Source of the DNA: Isoetes taiwanensis
Taxonomy: Eukaryota; Streptophyta; Lycopodiopsida; Isoetales; Isoetaceae
Direction: 5' to 3'
Length of the DNA: 64,000 nt
Assembly (NCBI GenBank): GCA_021234155.1
Contig: JAJEKV010000016.1
Coordinates: forward strand, 1,238,001 to 1,302,000
Below are positions 35,446 through 46,448 of this stretch, one piece after another. Positions within the stretch are counted from its first letter, which is position 1; each line of letters opens with the position of its first letter. A program made the position numbers and the translations under genes. The notes below the pieces were generated by a model. That model had not been told where the DNA came from, ran no database searches, and saw nothing but the letters and a program-made list of their open reading frames with translations.

Positions 35446-36811
35446 GTACTAAAGGAACTAATGTGGAGAGAAAAGAACTAACATTGAATTCTAGAGACTA
35501 AGGAGGCTAGTCTTACAAAAAAGAAATAGTAGAATAACTGGATCAAGGAATTGATGCAAGACATAGAAAAAAAAATATATATTGGAATAAATAAGGACAA
35601 CAGAGCTACTAGAGTTAAACAAAACAAGAACAGTGGAACAAAATGGGACTCGAAGGATTCTTAGAACATAAAAAACTACTGGAGCATGCGGGACAAAGAA
35701 GAAGCAAAATAGAATAGAATAGAATAGAATAGAATAAAATAGAACAACAACATAATCTAATCGAAGCACATATAGATGTAAAGTGTAGCTACTAGATGAG
35801 ATTCACAACAAAAGCAAATCTAGGTGCTTCCAAAGAAGAAAGAAGAAAGAATATTATTGAAACTAAGACCATCCTTACATTTCATGCACATGTACATTAG
35901 TAACATAACCTGAACCCAAATGTTTGCATAGAAGGCAAACAATCGGATTCGCCAATAACATACTTAATGATCCACCTATAAATTTCAAATGCCTAACCAA
36001 CTCAAAAAATGTGATCTAAATACTTCCACAGACCAAACAAGCACAACGCTGGAGAGAAGAATGCCATATCTGGATTAAGGTGATCTTAAAAGAAAAATTC
36101 ATCGATCTCCATGTAGACCTCACAATGTGATCGGAGATGCTAATAAACACTATAGCAAACTTTCAAAATTTTGCTACCCTGCTTCTCGTTCCAAAATTTG
36201 GCTACGAATCACTAAACGGATTTAAGACTAGCAATCTTTCAGAATTATAGCTAGATCATTTTTTGTAGGGAGATGCTCATATATATTTGATCTCCAACTC
36301 CAGTGCTTCACAATTTGTTTCACACCATGCCCAAGCTTTTCAAACATAGAAGAATGGCATCCTTGTTGTCAGTCGCCAGTGTGTGTTCCTTCATAGTTGC
36401 CATTCTTAACTATTGAATGTTAAGTTAAGGTGTGTAAATAAGGAATTCAAACTCGACTTATATGTGCAGAATCTGGAATAGAATCTCTTCCGCCGCCTTT
36501 AAATATAAATCTGCTAAACTCAGTCTCTTCTTTGCGTTACTGCAGGCCCTGAAGGTAATGTTCAGTGATAGGGATGAAAGTGTATTGTTGGATGGATATA
36601 AGAACAAGAACCTGAACTTCGTAACAAGGATGGAGGGACGAATGTGTGTTGTTGGATTGATCTAAGATTGAAGTTGATCTTTTAACAAGGATGGACTTTT
36701 AGTCTGAATAGAACTTGAGGCAACAAAGAGTTGGATACCTAAGAACTGTGATACATAAGACACAATGTATATACACAACATCTCAAAATTAGGACAGTCT
36801 GGACCATCGCG
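35446..36811. other. Intergenic with AATAG microsatellite
   Basis: Apart from the pentanucleotide repeat near 35707-35745, no feature was recognised. The long open frame across the microsatellite is a repeat artefact. Confidence 0.4.
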
Positions 36812-36984
36812 GTAAATGTCGGACACTGACATGTTATACCCAGCCTTAAATGGCAAAAAATCGGCTAAGTCCACAAAAACGCCGTGTATTTTTTTTGGGC
36901 GTGGCTATAACATGTCAAACACACGAATATACCACGGATATGCCCGTGGGTATAACATGTCAGTGTCCGATATTTACTGGGCTC
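36812..36984. repeat. Small hairpin element (30 bp inverted repeats)
   Basis: GTCGGACACTGACATGTTAT near 36817 and its near-exact reverse complement near 36950 (ATAACATGTCAGTGTCCGAT) frame about 100 bp. Flanks extend the pairing with GTAAAT and ATTTAC. It is MITE-like but lacks an assigned superfamily. Confidence 0.7.
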
Positions 36985-37414
36985 CCAGTCTGGAGTTCAA
37001 ATGGTTGCTGTCATTGTAAAGACTCAACTACTAAAAGCTTCATAAAATATATATAGGCATTGCTTTATTGCTTTATCTAGTTACCATTGCTTTGATGTTG
37101 GATTCATCTTTTACAAATGTTTGGACAAAGAGACAAATGTAGTGGTTCAAAGACATTTCTAAGAAATGCTTCCAATCGTACACTTTGGCTCCCGGATCGC
37201 CATTTTCCATGCCGCCACATTCCACTTTCCATGCGGCCATACGCCATCGTACATACATAGTCAGTACAGCCATGCCGGAGTTAAATGCTGCATGTGATGT
37301 GGGCAAAGGAATTTTGTCCGAGCCCGTTTTCGAAAGGGATAGACTTACTGCTGCGTATCAGGTTTGGATTGGCGATAGCAGATTACAGGCCAGATAAATC
37401 CTGCAAGCTTGGGG
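36985..37414. other. Upstream region of the hevein-like gene
   Basis: No gene. Expected to contain the promoter-proximal region of the gene starting at 37476; no cis-element beyond the TATA box is claimed. Confidence 0.35.
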
Positions 37415-37420
37415 TATAAA
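37415..37420 (+). promoter_or_regulatory. TATA box of hevein-like gene
   Basis: TATAAA lies 56 bp upstream of the ATG at 37476. This would place transcription start near 37445 and give a short leader. Confidence 0.6.
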
Positions 37421-37475
37421 TGAAGCGACGAGAAGACACGTTATTCAGCATAATTTACATTGTTGGCGTTTGAAG

Positions 37476-37790
37476 ATGGTGCAGCACAAGAGCAATGGTG
37501 CCATGGCCATGGCAATGGTCCTCACCATAGTAATGATCATAGGAGTTGGGATAACTCCTGTTATGTGTGAACCAACGTGCTCCAAAGCTGGCCAATTCTA
37601 CTGCTCCCCGCCGCGCTGCTGCAGCATTTACAATTGGTGTGGCACTGGAGCTGCATACTGTGGTAGAGGCAAGTGCTCCATGCAATGCCCCGGCGCCGCC
37701 AAGCCACTCGAGAATCTCGAGCACATTGCTGGAAATCACACCCTCAATGCACAGCAGCAGACCAACTTCACTTCTGGTGGCAAAGTCTAA
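37476..37790 (+). CDS. Secreted hevein-like (chitin-binding) peptide
   Basis: Single exon of 104 residues. I chose the ATG at 37476, which has a TATA box at 37415; an in-frame TTG six bases upstream is not a likely start. Residues 9-30 form a hydrophobic signal peptide. The mature part begins near EPTC and has eight cysteines at residues 35, 43, 48, 49, 55, 62, 67 and 71 in the hevein order, including CCSIYNWCG and YCGRGKCSMQC. Ser50, Tyr52, Trp54 and Tyr61 occupy the sugar-binding positions. A 33-residue tail without cysteines, bearing an NHT glycosylation sequon, resembles a propeptide. Hevein-like peptides bind fungal chitin outside the cell, in defence. No catalytic domain is attached. 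Confidence 0.85.
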   Translation: MVQHKSNGAMAMAMVLTIVMIIGVGITPVMCEPTCSKAGQFYCSPPRCCSIYNWCGTGAAYCGRGKCSMQCPGAAKPLENLEHIAGNHTLNAQQQTNFTSGGKV

Positions 37791-37849
37791 TGTATGTATG
37801 GTTCACTATATTCTTCCAGGCTTAATATTTGTACCTTTACATTTGCTTC

Positions 37850-37975
37850 ACTATGTATGGAAGTCCTAAATAACATCTAGGTGGTTTTCACTATGTCTGG
37901 AAGTCCTAAATAACATCTAGGTGGTTTTCACTATGTCTGAAGTCCTAAATAACATCTAGGTGGTTTTCACTAGCT
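37850..37975. repeat. Three ~42 bp tandem repeats
   Basis: The unit contains GAAGTCCTAAATAACATCTA and recurs three times just downstream of the hevein-like stop codon, probably in its 3' UTR. The third copy has lost one base. Confidence 0.9.
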
Positions 37976-38446
37976 AGATGATCTCCATATCAATTTCGTT
38001 TCGATGTCTTGTTCAGCTTTACTACATATAAATCTACCTATATCTTGTTGTACATTTGTGCCTTCATGACGTTTTGTTATGAGCATTTTTCACGTGGCTT
38101 TGGGGTTTTTTTTTTTTTTTTAATTTTGGCTAGAGGTTGGCTATTATTCTGGGGACTTTCTTAACCAAGTAATAGTTCCATCTCGCTTTTATAGGCTGAG
38201 ATCAGATCTCAGTCGTTGGATCAAAGTCTGTTATCAGCTATAACACACTGTGGCCCAAACGTTATGCATCTAAATGCATAAGAACCTAGGATGTTATGCC
38301 ATCGCCAAGCTGTTGTGGCAGAAATAAGAGATGCAGCTACTGCAAAGCCTGCATCCTAAACGCTCTGATCTGTATTTGAGGTAAACGCTCAGATCACGTT
38401 GCTAAGGCGGATAACGGCATGCTCCCTCAAAAATTTTGGGCCAATT

Positions 38447-38513
38447 TGTGTATGGGCAAAATGTCCCGGGCCTCCGCCCTCGACATTTCGACCATACACA
38501 AAATGGCCCTCAA
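38447..38513. repeat. Hairpin, ~24 bp arms
   Basis: TTTGTGTATGG...AAAATGTC pairs with GACATTT...CCATACACAAA across a GC-rich loop (CCGGGCCTCCGCCCTC). It is a possible MITE remnant or structured RNA. Confidence 0.7.
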
Positions 38514-39644
38514 TTTTATTTTTTTTTTTTTTTAATACCCTCGGTCAGAACGTTATACCTCTCATACCATAGAACATCCGTATATTTCTCAACATGTAGT
38601 CCTGCTTCTATTTTATCGTTCTCCCTTTGCACAAATTTTGACTATGTTTTAGACATGTAATGAAAATTCAGTCGCTTCTATTACCACGTGCTTGCTGGGA
38701 AGAGGATGCCGCCGCTAAGCTTCCTTGAATTCGTTCCAGTATTTTATTGTGTTTTGGTGTTATAGTATCGAATATTTACCTTTCACATATGTTACAAATA
38801 GAAGCAAATTCTACGTAGTTACAATAATATGGACATCATTGTCCATGTTTTTATCCTTTGTAGATACATGGATCTTTTAAGGTTCGAAAAAACTCCACCA
38901 ATATGAAGAACGCTATTGTATATACCAGATTCATTAGACATGGGCACTTTCTAGCTCACAACCCACATGTAGAAGTAAAATTGAAGCCGCCCTCTTCTGG
39001 AATCTTGTATGGACAACACCTGAAGCATTCCTTTGTATTGAAACCATGCATTGGTTATTGCCATAAATCCAAGGTCTAAATGTCTAAACTTGATTACTTA
39101 AATCTTTCATTTTGTTAAAACAATATCATGTCTGAAAAGTTGAATGCACCCTTTTTGATTGAAATAAGATAGGCACCAACTTGAGTCATCCCAACAACAT
39201 GTATGATGGCTAAGATTATCGGGTTTTAAAAAGGGGTTTGTTTGCTTGCTTATGAGACATTTGTTTGTTTGCTTAAATGCATGGGTCTTTGAGCATTGTT
39301 GAGCATCAACGAAAGTTGGAACATTGATTCTCACTTTAGACTCCAGATCAAGTTGAAAGATAAAACCAAAGAACATGCTCATTCAAATTAACAATCTCAC
39401 CTTTGCAATGTGGATTTTTGCGAGAGGCAGATTTTACCTAGCTTTATAGTTGCTGATGGAACTACATTTAAATTAGTAGATAAAATGCCCCTACTAAGAA
39501 CTTCGAGATGATAGAGTCTAAATGGACCTCATAACCGAACGAAATATTGGCTCCCGAAAGGGGGTTGGATTCCAAAAAATGACGAGCCGAATACGCCGTC
39601 CATAATTATTATAGTTTATTTAGATGAGATTCAATTTTATTTCA
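38514..39644. other. Intergenic, nothing recognised
   Basis: Poly-T at 38516-38532 follows the hairpin and may be a retroelement tail. No gene was identified. Confidence 0.35.
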
Positions 39645-39649
39645 ATAAC

Positions 39650-39715
39650 GCTGTGTGGCACAAATGGTTAGTTCATTTGGTTTTCAGCTTCCTTGCGCGA
39701 GTTCGAGCCCACCTT
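39650..39715 (+). repeat. tRNA-derived SINE head (A and B boxes)
   Basis: TGGCACAAATGGTTAG resembles a Pol III A box and GAGTTCGAGCC matches the B box GGTTCRANYCC, about 35 bp apart. The acceptor ends do not pair well, so this is not a functional tRNA. It looks like the head of a tRNA-derived SINE, whose body would run into the sequence up to about 39810. Confidence 0.55.
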
Positions 39716-40245
39716 TTAACATTTTTTTAACTTTGGGGGTATTCGACTTGTGGAATAAGTGTGCATGCCGAAACCACGAGTCTAATACCCCCTATTCCAT
39801 GAATCAAATACCCCCTTGGAATCCAAGTCCAAATGGGGAGCCAATAAATGCACCGGTCCATAACTTCCACAACGTACTTTATGTAAATGAAAAAGCTTTT
39901 TGTCCCTCATTTAGTCATTTATCCACATCATACTTGAGCATAAATTGACTCAAGTGGGACATAAATGTTCCTTTTTATTTATAGATAATTGGAGACATAA
40001 ATTGTATTTCACGTTGGACATGTGGTTTTACTTCTTTCCTTTTTTGTTCACACATATGGGCCTAGACATAAATAGGTCTTCATGGATCAACATGCAACAA
40101 ATAAAGGGAAAAAAGTCGTGGAACTACATGCCAATTAGGATACAAATAATTCATATAATTTCATTGTAAAAGCAATCTTATGAGACTTTCAGAATGCAAA
40201 TAATTGTCATGAACCTAAGCGTAAACATGGAAAATACGAGTATAA
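39716..40245. other. Possible SINE body and spacer
   Basis: Contains GTATTCGACTTGTGGAATAA and a partly complementary AATACCCCCTATTCC, giving an imperfect fold downstream of the Pol III boxes. Nothing else was recognised. Confidence 0.35.
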
Positions 40246-40954
40246 GGGTCAATTCCCACTGGTGGTTAAGTTAGGTTAAATGTGACAAATAACGGAAACT
40301 TGCTTTCACACTAGCAGTTAAGTTAGGATTTGGTTAAATTTTAATTATGGTTAACTTAACAAGGTCACTTTCACACTGACAGTAGTTAAGTTAAGTTTAA
40401 TTAAAATTTTAACTGGACCCCTTATTTTAAACTAGAAGTTAAGTGACCTAGGAGAGGTACACTTAACTCAGTTAAGCACTAACTTAACCTAACTTTTAAG
40501 TGAGAAAGGCTTAGCAGTATAGTTAGGTTATTTATACTTGATATGAAAATGCATATTTCTTGTTGCCGCTTTCAACATCTAGGAATATGCATCTTCGTAA
40601 TACTTTGTGTATAGTTATATTTTGTTTTATAGCTCTTCCAACGATTGCTCGGGGTTTTAACTATGGAAGGAACCCTTGTTTCTAACAAATTAGTTGCAAA
40701 GTCTAGCACTACGTTTGTGTTAACCTTAAGTGCATTTTAATTAGTGTGCATTGTTGGGAGTTGGCATTAATTGTTTTTGCCAACAAAACTCTCTTTAACT
40801 TAACATAAATTCTTAACTGGCATTGTGAAACAAGCTTAATTAATGCTAACCTAACTTAGCACGTTAACTACTAGTGTGAATCATCAACTCAAGCTTTAAT
40901 TCAACTTTTTAATTCTAACTTATTGGGCTTGATGGGAATGCAACTTATAATTAT

Positions 40955-41290
40955 ATTTTGCACGTACAAAATTAACACCATATAGTATTTTGCTTAAAAT
41001 CTTATAGTATTTTGCAAATCTTGTTATACAGTATAGCAAATTTTGTACTTGCATACCCCACAAACGAGGAACTTTACGTACGGTGTAGATTAAAGAATAA
41101 GGGGTGAATATGCCTATCCAACAGCTCTCGTTGCCCGGAGTCACCCCCCGTGTGAATATGCACCCAAACCAAAGGGGGTTTAAGGGGGATTTTAAATGTG
41201 TTGGACCCAATGGTTGTGTTAATTAATGTTAATGGTAGTTATGTGTTGGTTGTTATACTAAAAAAAATTTGGGCCCTTCAAGCCCTAAAA
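40955..41290. repeat. Dispersed repeat, arrangement B-A'
   Basis: Block B is a direct copy of 33841-34030, and the adjoining block is the reverse complement of 33655-33815. It is nested in the TIR element. Confidence 0.75.
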
Positions 41291-41418
41291 AAATCAAACA
41301 TACGTAAAAACATGTGAAACATGCAAAACATGTAGCAATATGTAATATCTAATATTTAGCCTGCGTAACTATAATGTTATAGCGTAATGTAATTTAATTA
41401 CATGCGCTTCACCACAGC

Positions 41419-41664
41419 ATTTAATTGCTAAATGGTATAGACACTCTACTCAGCATCGCATCAGACATATACGGTGGATTAGTCAGCGCACAACAGGTTG
41501 CTCAGACTAATAATCTGTCTACACATGATAGTCTTGTTTCAGGGCAAAATGTGACAATTCCGTTCCCCTGTGCTTGCCAAAACAATAGGTTCAAAGGGGG
41601 GCGTGCAAATTTTCTTACTTATACAATCCAAGCTGCTGATTCTCTGACCATGGCTTCAACATTT
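41419..41664 (+). pseudogene. LysM receptor-like exon (captured)
   Basis: The frame reads DTLLSIASDIYGGLVSAQQV, AQTNNLS, LVSGQNVTIPFPCACQN and, downstream, LTYTIQAADSLTMASTF before a GT. This is one complete LysM repeat followed by the Cys-x-Cys and the start of the next LysM, as in plant LYM/CEBiP-type or LysM-kinase ectodomains that bind chitin or peptidoglycan fragments. A stop precedes the frame and no signal peptide, third LysM, GPI signal or kinase is visible within the element. It is an isolated exon carried by the transposon. Confidence 0.8.
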
Positions 41665-42297
41665 GTGTATTCTCTTCTAACGATTCAGACCCTGCTTTTT
41701 TTTTTATTCCAGACTTATCTTTGATATAAAATTCACAGTTACGATTTCGAGTCAATTCCGCACGTTACCTTCTCCTTGTTTGACATAGTTCATGAGAATA
41801 ACAAATCACATTCTTTGTCCTAAGAGTCCTTAACTGCCCAAAACCAGTAATAAGATAGCATAAATGCCAAAACAACATGTCTTGCATGGGTAGCATCAAT
41901 TCCCTGTTAAGCCATTACTATATAGAATTTTCTCTTGTAAAATAGCTTTCTTTGATGGAAAGCCAAGGAACCATTAGTCTTGAGGTTTTCTATAACTACT
42001 CCATAGACACTAGTGAAGGTTCAAAATATTTACTACAAGACACTATGAGATGCTATGCTGGCATCATTCTGACAGATCCAAAATAGGCTAATATCATATT
42101 CCACTGCATTAAAAAGCGTACACAAAAGTTCCAGACCAAACACCAATTACCAATTGCCAATCAATTCCTCTAATTTCCTCAATAGTTCCGCTTCCAATTG
42201 AATAGTCGGTCCCTCAGATAAGCACACCCACAAGATCATCTTATCTGTCTTCTGTGATGACCAAAAACGGAAACACCCTTCTTCTAGAATAGAATAG

Positions 42298-42480
42298 ATA
42301 AGCAATTACAACCACGAAATCCTCTTCTCTGCCTTCTGTGTAAAACCAAAAATAAAAATACCTTTGTTCTTCTTCTTTAAGCAATTTCAACGGATAAGCA
42401 ATTACAACCACGGAATCCTCTTCTCTGCGTTCTGTGTAAAACCAAAAGTAAAAATATCTTTGTTCTTTAAGCATTTTAAG
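42298..42480. repeat. ~100 bp local duplication
   Basis: GATAAGCAATTACAACCACG through a stretch ending in TTTGTTCTT appears twice in tandem with a few substitutions and one 9-12 bp indel. Confidence 0.85.
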
Positions 42481-43400
42481 CACATTTAGAAGTGCCAAAA
42501 AATGGCTCCTCCTCCAGTTAACTTCCACATTTCAAAAACGTCGGAAATAGCTTTTTCTCATCAAGAATCTCATTAACAATTTAAAGGAATATTTCCGTCT
42601 TAAGATTATCGATCGCTCTGTTTGCAACTGTAGATCCAGCCCTTCAAGCAACAAAGAATTGCCGGCCAAGATCCAAAAATATAGATCCAAGCTGCAGACG
42701 ATTTCTAGATATAGATCTAGGATTTACAAAAGATCTCTGGAGCCTGTAAATCCCATTCCATTCCCCCTTCTGTGGGAACGCTTTATCTGGATTGACAACA
42801 GGTCCAAGATTCTTCTCCTCGTAGCAATATCAGACTAATTTTGATAAAATACTCAAGAAAATTGATTAGCCTGGGAAAACAGATCTTGCTCTTGCGGATC
42901 TACTCTGCTCAAAGTTTGCCTGCCTCTGTTCCGCTTCAGCTTCTCAAAAACAGTAAACGGGGCTCAGCATGCAAAACATGATAAAACATGATTTCTCTCT
43001 TCCTAACCCTAAAACATGATGGCACGATGCTTGCATGCAAAACTCTGAAAATAACAACTAAAATAAAAAGAGGGCTTTTGTTGTGAGCCCTTCGATGTTG
43101 GACCTTTGAAAAAAAAACTAAATCAACCACTAAGAAATGATGCACTCTAGATGTACGCATTAGTACATCCATTCGAATACGCCATGAAATCTTAGGAAAA
43201 CCTTTGTGAAAAGCGTACAAAAACACAAAGAAAACCCCCTATTATTATGCTACATATTCATGCTTAGTTAAGTTAGTTCTAATTTAACCACCTCAATGGA
43301 AAAATAGAAATTTTTCTGGTTAGATTAAGAGATAACCAAGTAGTTAAGCTAACTTAACTTAATGGCAAGTGGGAAGTGACCCTAATACCTGTATGGTTGC

Positions 43401-43515
43401 TGCCATACAGGTTAACCCTTTTGAGCCAAATACATTTTGCCATACAGGTTAACCCTTTTGAGCCAAATACATTTTGCCATACAGGTTAACCCTTTTGAGC
43501 CAAAAACAGGTTGCT
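43401..43515. repeat. 37 bp tandem repeat, three copies
   Basis: The unit TGCCATACAGGTTAACCC plus TTTTGAGCCAAATACATTT repeats at 43401, 43438 and 43475, just outside the right end of the TIR element. Confidence 0.9.
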
Positions 43516-45735
43516 GCCACATTTTGGCAGCATAGATAAGATAAGATAAGAGCTATGCACATCTGTTTAACATTTGACTAGTACATGTGTGCATGAACTA
43601 GAGGTTTGAAGACTTCTATCTTTGAAGACTTCAAGGTGATACCTATGATGATGAACTAAGAGAAGGGCATTCATTGGACATCATACAAGTATGGCAAGGA
43701 GGTTGAGATTCAAACAAGAAGAATTAAGCTTAAGTGACGACCCCTCAAGATTAGAGTTTGGAAGACCCCTCAAGATTCATTGGTATGTGGTTAGATCCAA
43801 GTTATTTTGGCATAAATTCTATTTTTCAAGGCTTCTTTCATGTTCCTACTACCTTAATCCTATCCATGAGACATCTTACATGCTTCATACTTCCCATTTC
43901 TATGCTTCATCATCATATTCCCTAGCCAAAGTTGGCAACAAGTCTTTTTTTTTTCTAGTCAAGGTGGATCACACACCCAACATACATCCACTATCTTGAG
44001 AAACTGCAAAAAACTCCACCAAATCTGGCTATTCCTATGGTCTAAGACTATTTTCTCCCTCTAAAAAGATAACTAGAGAGAGAAAGTGCACATTTTCTTC
44101 AAACAATTGTGAAAGAGCAAATTTTCCAAGTCATTGCATAAAGTTCTAATGTGTATGTGCAAAGGTGCCAAATATGATGCCAAAATATCCACATCGTCTT
44201 CAAAATGTCAAGTGTCATCCACATCATCACCCAAGTACATCCACATCATCATACACATGTTATCCACCTCATTACTTATTCACAAAATGTTTTGACTAGA
44301 AAAAAAGTCATTTTGCCACCTTGCTTGACACATCATCACATCATTATGCCATGGCACAACCCATTTGCCACATCACTCCAATATGTAGCAAAATAACAGG
44401 GGGTTCTAGGGGGTTTTGATGTAGATGTAAAAATAACAATTCCTGAAACCATAGACCATATATCCCTAAAACAATTGAATGGGTTATTATAAAGAAAAAA
44501 TATAGATTCAAGATAAAAATTAATCACATTAGCTCACTGGCTACATTGGTTAAATTAGCTTATTATAAGCCCCCTATTTCATATTCTAAAATCTTAGGCA
44601 AAGCCGTATAGAGGTTCGATATTCCCTCAAAACCTTAGGCGAAATCGTATTTCATATTTCAAAATCCTAGGCGCCTCCAATCATAAATGACTATAAGTGA
44701 AACGAGAGGTGCCTAGAGGCTCCAACATACGATCTGGGTCGTAGGATCGACGAATCCAACGACTATGGGAGTCAAAGGTGCACCTCGTTTAGAATATAGA
44801 ATAGAATAGAATAGAAATTATTGTCCCTTGTGCCCTCAGGCCCCTGGACTTATGTAGTATAGGCGAGCTCCCTAAAAGGACGCTACTAGCACATCAACAA
44901 AAAATCAATAGCCCTATTTTTAACCAAAAATCAACATGTTCATTTTTGTAAAAAGATTTTCTCATCTTATAGAGTATAGAGCATTAAAAAAGATTCCATG
45001 AAAAAGTCTTTCTATAACCCTCATATTCCATTTCTTGGGATTCGTGCCAAATTTGAGAAAGAAAAAAAAAACCCCCTCTCCCTCCCCAACATGGAACCCC
45101 TGGGCGTGTGGGGTGGCAACGGACCATTAGCCACCTAGAGGCAGCACGTATCAATACACATGGATTGTTTCTTATATACCCAGGGTGGGTTTTCTGAAAT
45201 AGGCCTGTGGGGTATATCACTGATTTTCGAAGAACCCTAAAATATAGAAGGCCAAGAAATGAATTTTTTGTGGGATTGGAAGCTCAAATCATAACATAGG
45301 AGGCCGAAACCCTTTGATTCATGTCAAGAAAGCAATAAGAACACTAAAAAAAAACAAAATCGATGGATCTCAGCAAGAACAGACTGGAACATAATTTTTC
45401 AAAAGGGGATTTTTGATCAGAAAAAAATTGGATGCTTTGGGCGTCGAAATCAGTTGGATTACACTTGGCGCATGCCGGACTGATCTCGCAGTGCTTAAAT
45501 CCAACATTGTTGCTTAGAAAAACTTCGGATTGTTGAGGCAAATTGCTTAAGATCGTCTATTATTGTCATTTTCAACCCTGTGTCCAAGACCACAGAGCTT
45601 GGGATTGAAGATTCGATTGTATGATGTTCATCTGAATGTAAAACTGACCTTTAGTAAAAATCTCTATGCACTTGACACTTAAAAATGTTCAAAACAAAGT
45701 AAATTCTGAAGATAGCATTTGAATTTGGTAATTAC
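43516..45735. other. Intergenic with one SINE-like tail
   Basis: No credible gene. A run of GATAA repeats lies near 43535. A minus-strand TTCTA-tailed SINE-like end lies at 44790-44900. Confidence 0.35.
44790..44900 (-). repeat. SINE-like 3' end, minus strand
   Basis: The reverse complement ends GGGACAATAATTTC followed by TTCTATTCTATTCTA, like the elements at 10560 and 35353, but the body upstream is diverged. Confidence 0.4.
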
Positions 45736-46047
45736 CTATAGCTCGTCCATTGTAGCAGTGCATGGGATCCCATAGTATAAGCATACTTCACTAACAATTC
45801 CTCTACTGCACTGATGATGTAAATTCACTTTCCCATCCTTCCATGTTAATCTGGAAATCACTATTCTCCTATTCTCATTTGCAGGAACTGGTTTTTTAGC
45901 CTTATCTGCAGTTGCTTCTGCAGTTGCTTTAGGTGTTTTTCCATTATTGTTTGCATTATTCTTTTCCACATCCATTTTGTCCACATCATCCATTTGTAGT
46001 CGAGGTTCTTTGTTATGGTGTTCCCCTGCAGTAGCTTCATAAGAAAT
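45736..46047 (-). CDS. Terminal exon, possible SAP-like C-terminus
   Basis: A TTTTCAG acceptor at 46048 (minus strand) opens a 103-codon frame ending with TAG at 45736. The first half is acidic and Asn/Lys-rich (MDVEKNNANNNGKTPKATAE). The second half reads RRIVISRLTWKDGKVNLHHQ, CSRGIVSEVCLYYGIPC. The spacing of hydrophobics with a VCxxYxIPxxxT ending reminds me of a SAP-like DNA-binding helix pair, but this is weak. Upstream exons were not found. The gene runs divergently from the one at 46449. Confidence 0.4.
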   Translation of the reverse strand: MSYEATAGEHHNKEPRLQMDDVDKMDVEKNNANNNGKTPKATAEATADKAKKPVPANENRRIVISRLTWKDGKVNLHHQCSRGIVSEVCLYYGIPCTATMDEL

Positions 46048-46396
46048 CTGAAAAGCATAAGAAATTATGAGGAACAGATAGTAGTGTATACAATAATAAG
46101 TAATCAAAAATAAAAAGAAACTCGCGCTTGGTGCAATGCCTAATTTACTAGGCTGTAATTTCAAATCAAAGCCAACAAAGCATTGCACGCAAGTTAGTGC
46201 TCGAGACAACGACGCATTAAAAGTATACGAAATATATAATAGCATGTCAAAGAAAACTTCTTGCTTGCAGCGCGAGTCAAACTAAATTATCCATTATCAG
46301 ATACACGAAGGGGATTCATTGTATACTGTATCGCGCGACGCGTGATTTAACGCGCGACACGTCAAAACTAAGACAATTTCGTATCTTCTCAAGCAT

Positions 46397-46403
46397 TATA
46401 AAT
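46397..46403 (+). promoter_or_regulatory. TATA box
   Basis: TATAAAT 52 bp upstream of the ATG at 46449 supports a real plus-strand promoter for the orphan split gene. Confidence 0.55.
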
Positions 46404-46448
46404 ACCTCTTCTCTTATTTGCGCAGTTACTCTTCGCAAAATAGGGTAC

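Larger units (their letters stand above)
40246..43382. mobile_element. PIF/Harbinger-like TIR element with LysM exon
   Basis: The left end GGGTCAATTCCCACTGG and the reverse complement of the right end GGGTCACTTCCCACTTGCC are inverted repeats, with TAA directly duplicated outside (40243-40245 and 43383-43385). Subterminal stretches carry many TTAAGTTAGGTTA-type repeats. The ends resemble those of the element at 6091-9767 (GGGYCAnTTCnCACT), so both belong to one superfamily. No transposase is present. The interior holds a LysM exon at 41419-41664, part of a dispersed repeat at 40955-41290, and a local ~100 bp duplication. Confidence 0.8.

Noticed and set aside
35491-35769. 92-codon minus-strand ORF with repeated FYSILFYSILF-like residues
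   Set aside because: It is produced by the AATAG microsatellite.
39650-39715. A functional tRNA gene
   Set aside because: A and B boxes are present, but the acceptor stem does not pair and no clean cloverleaf can be drawn.
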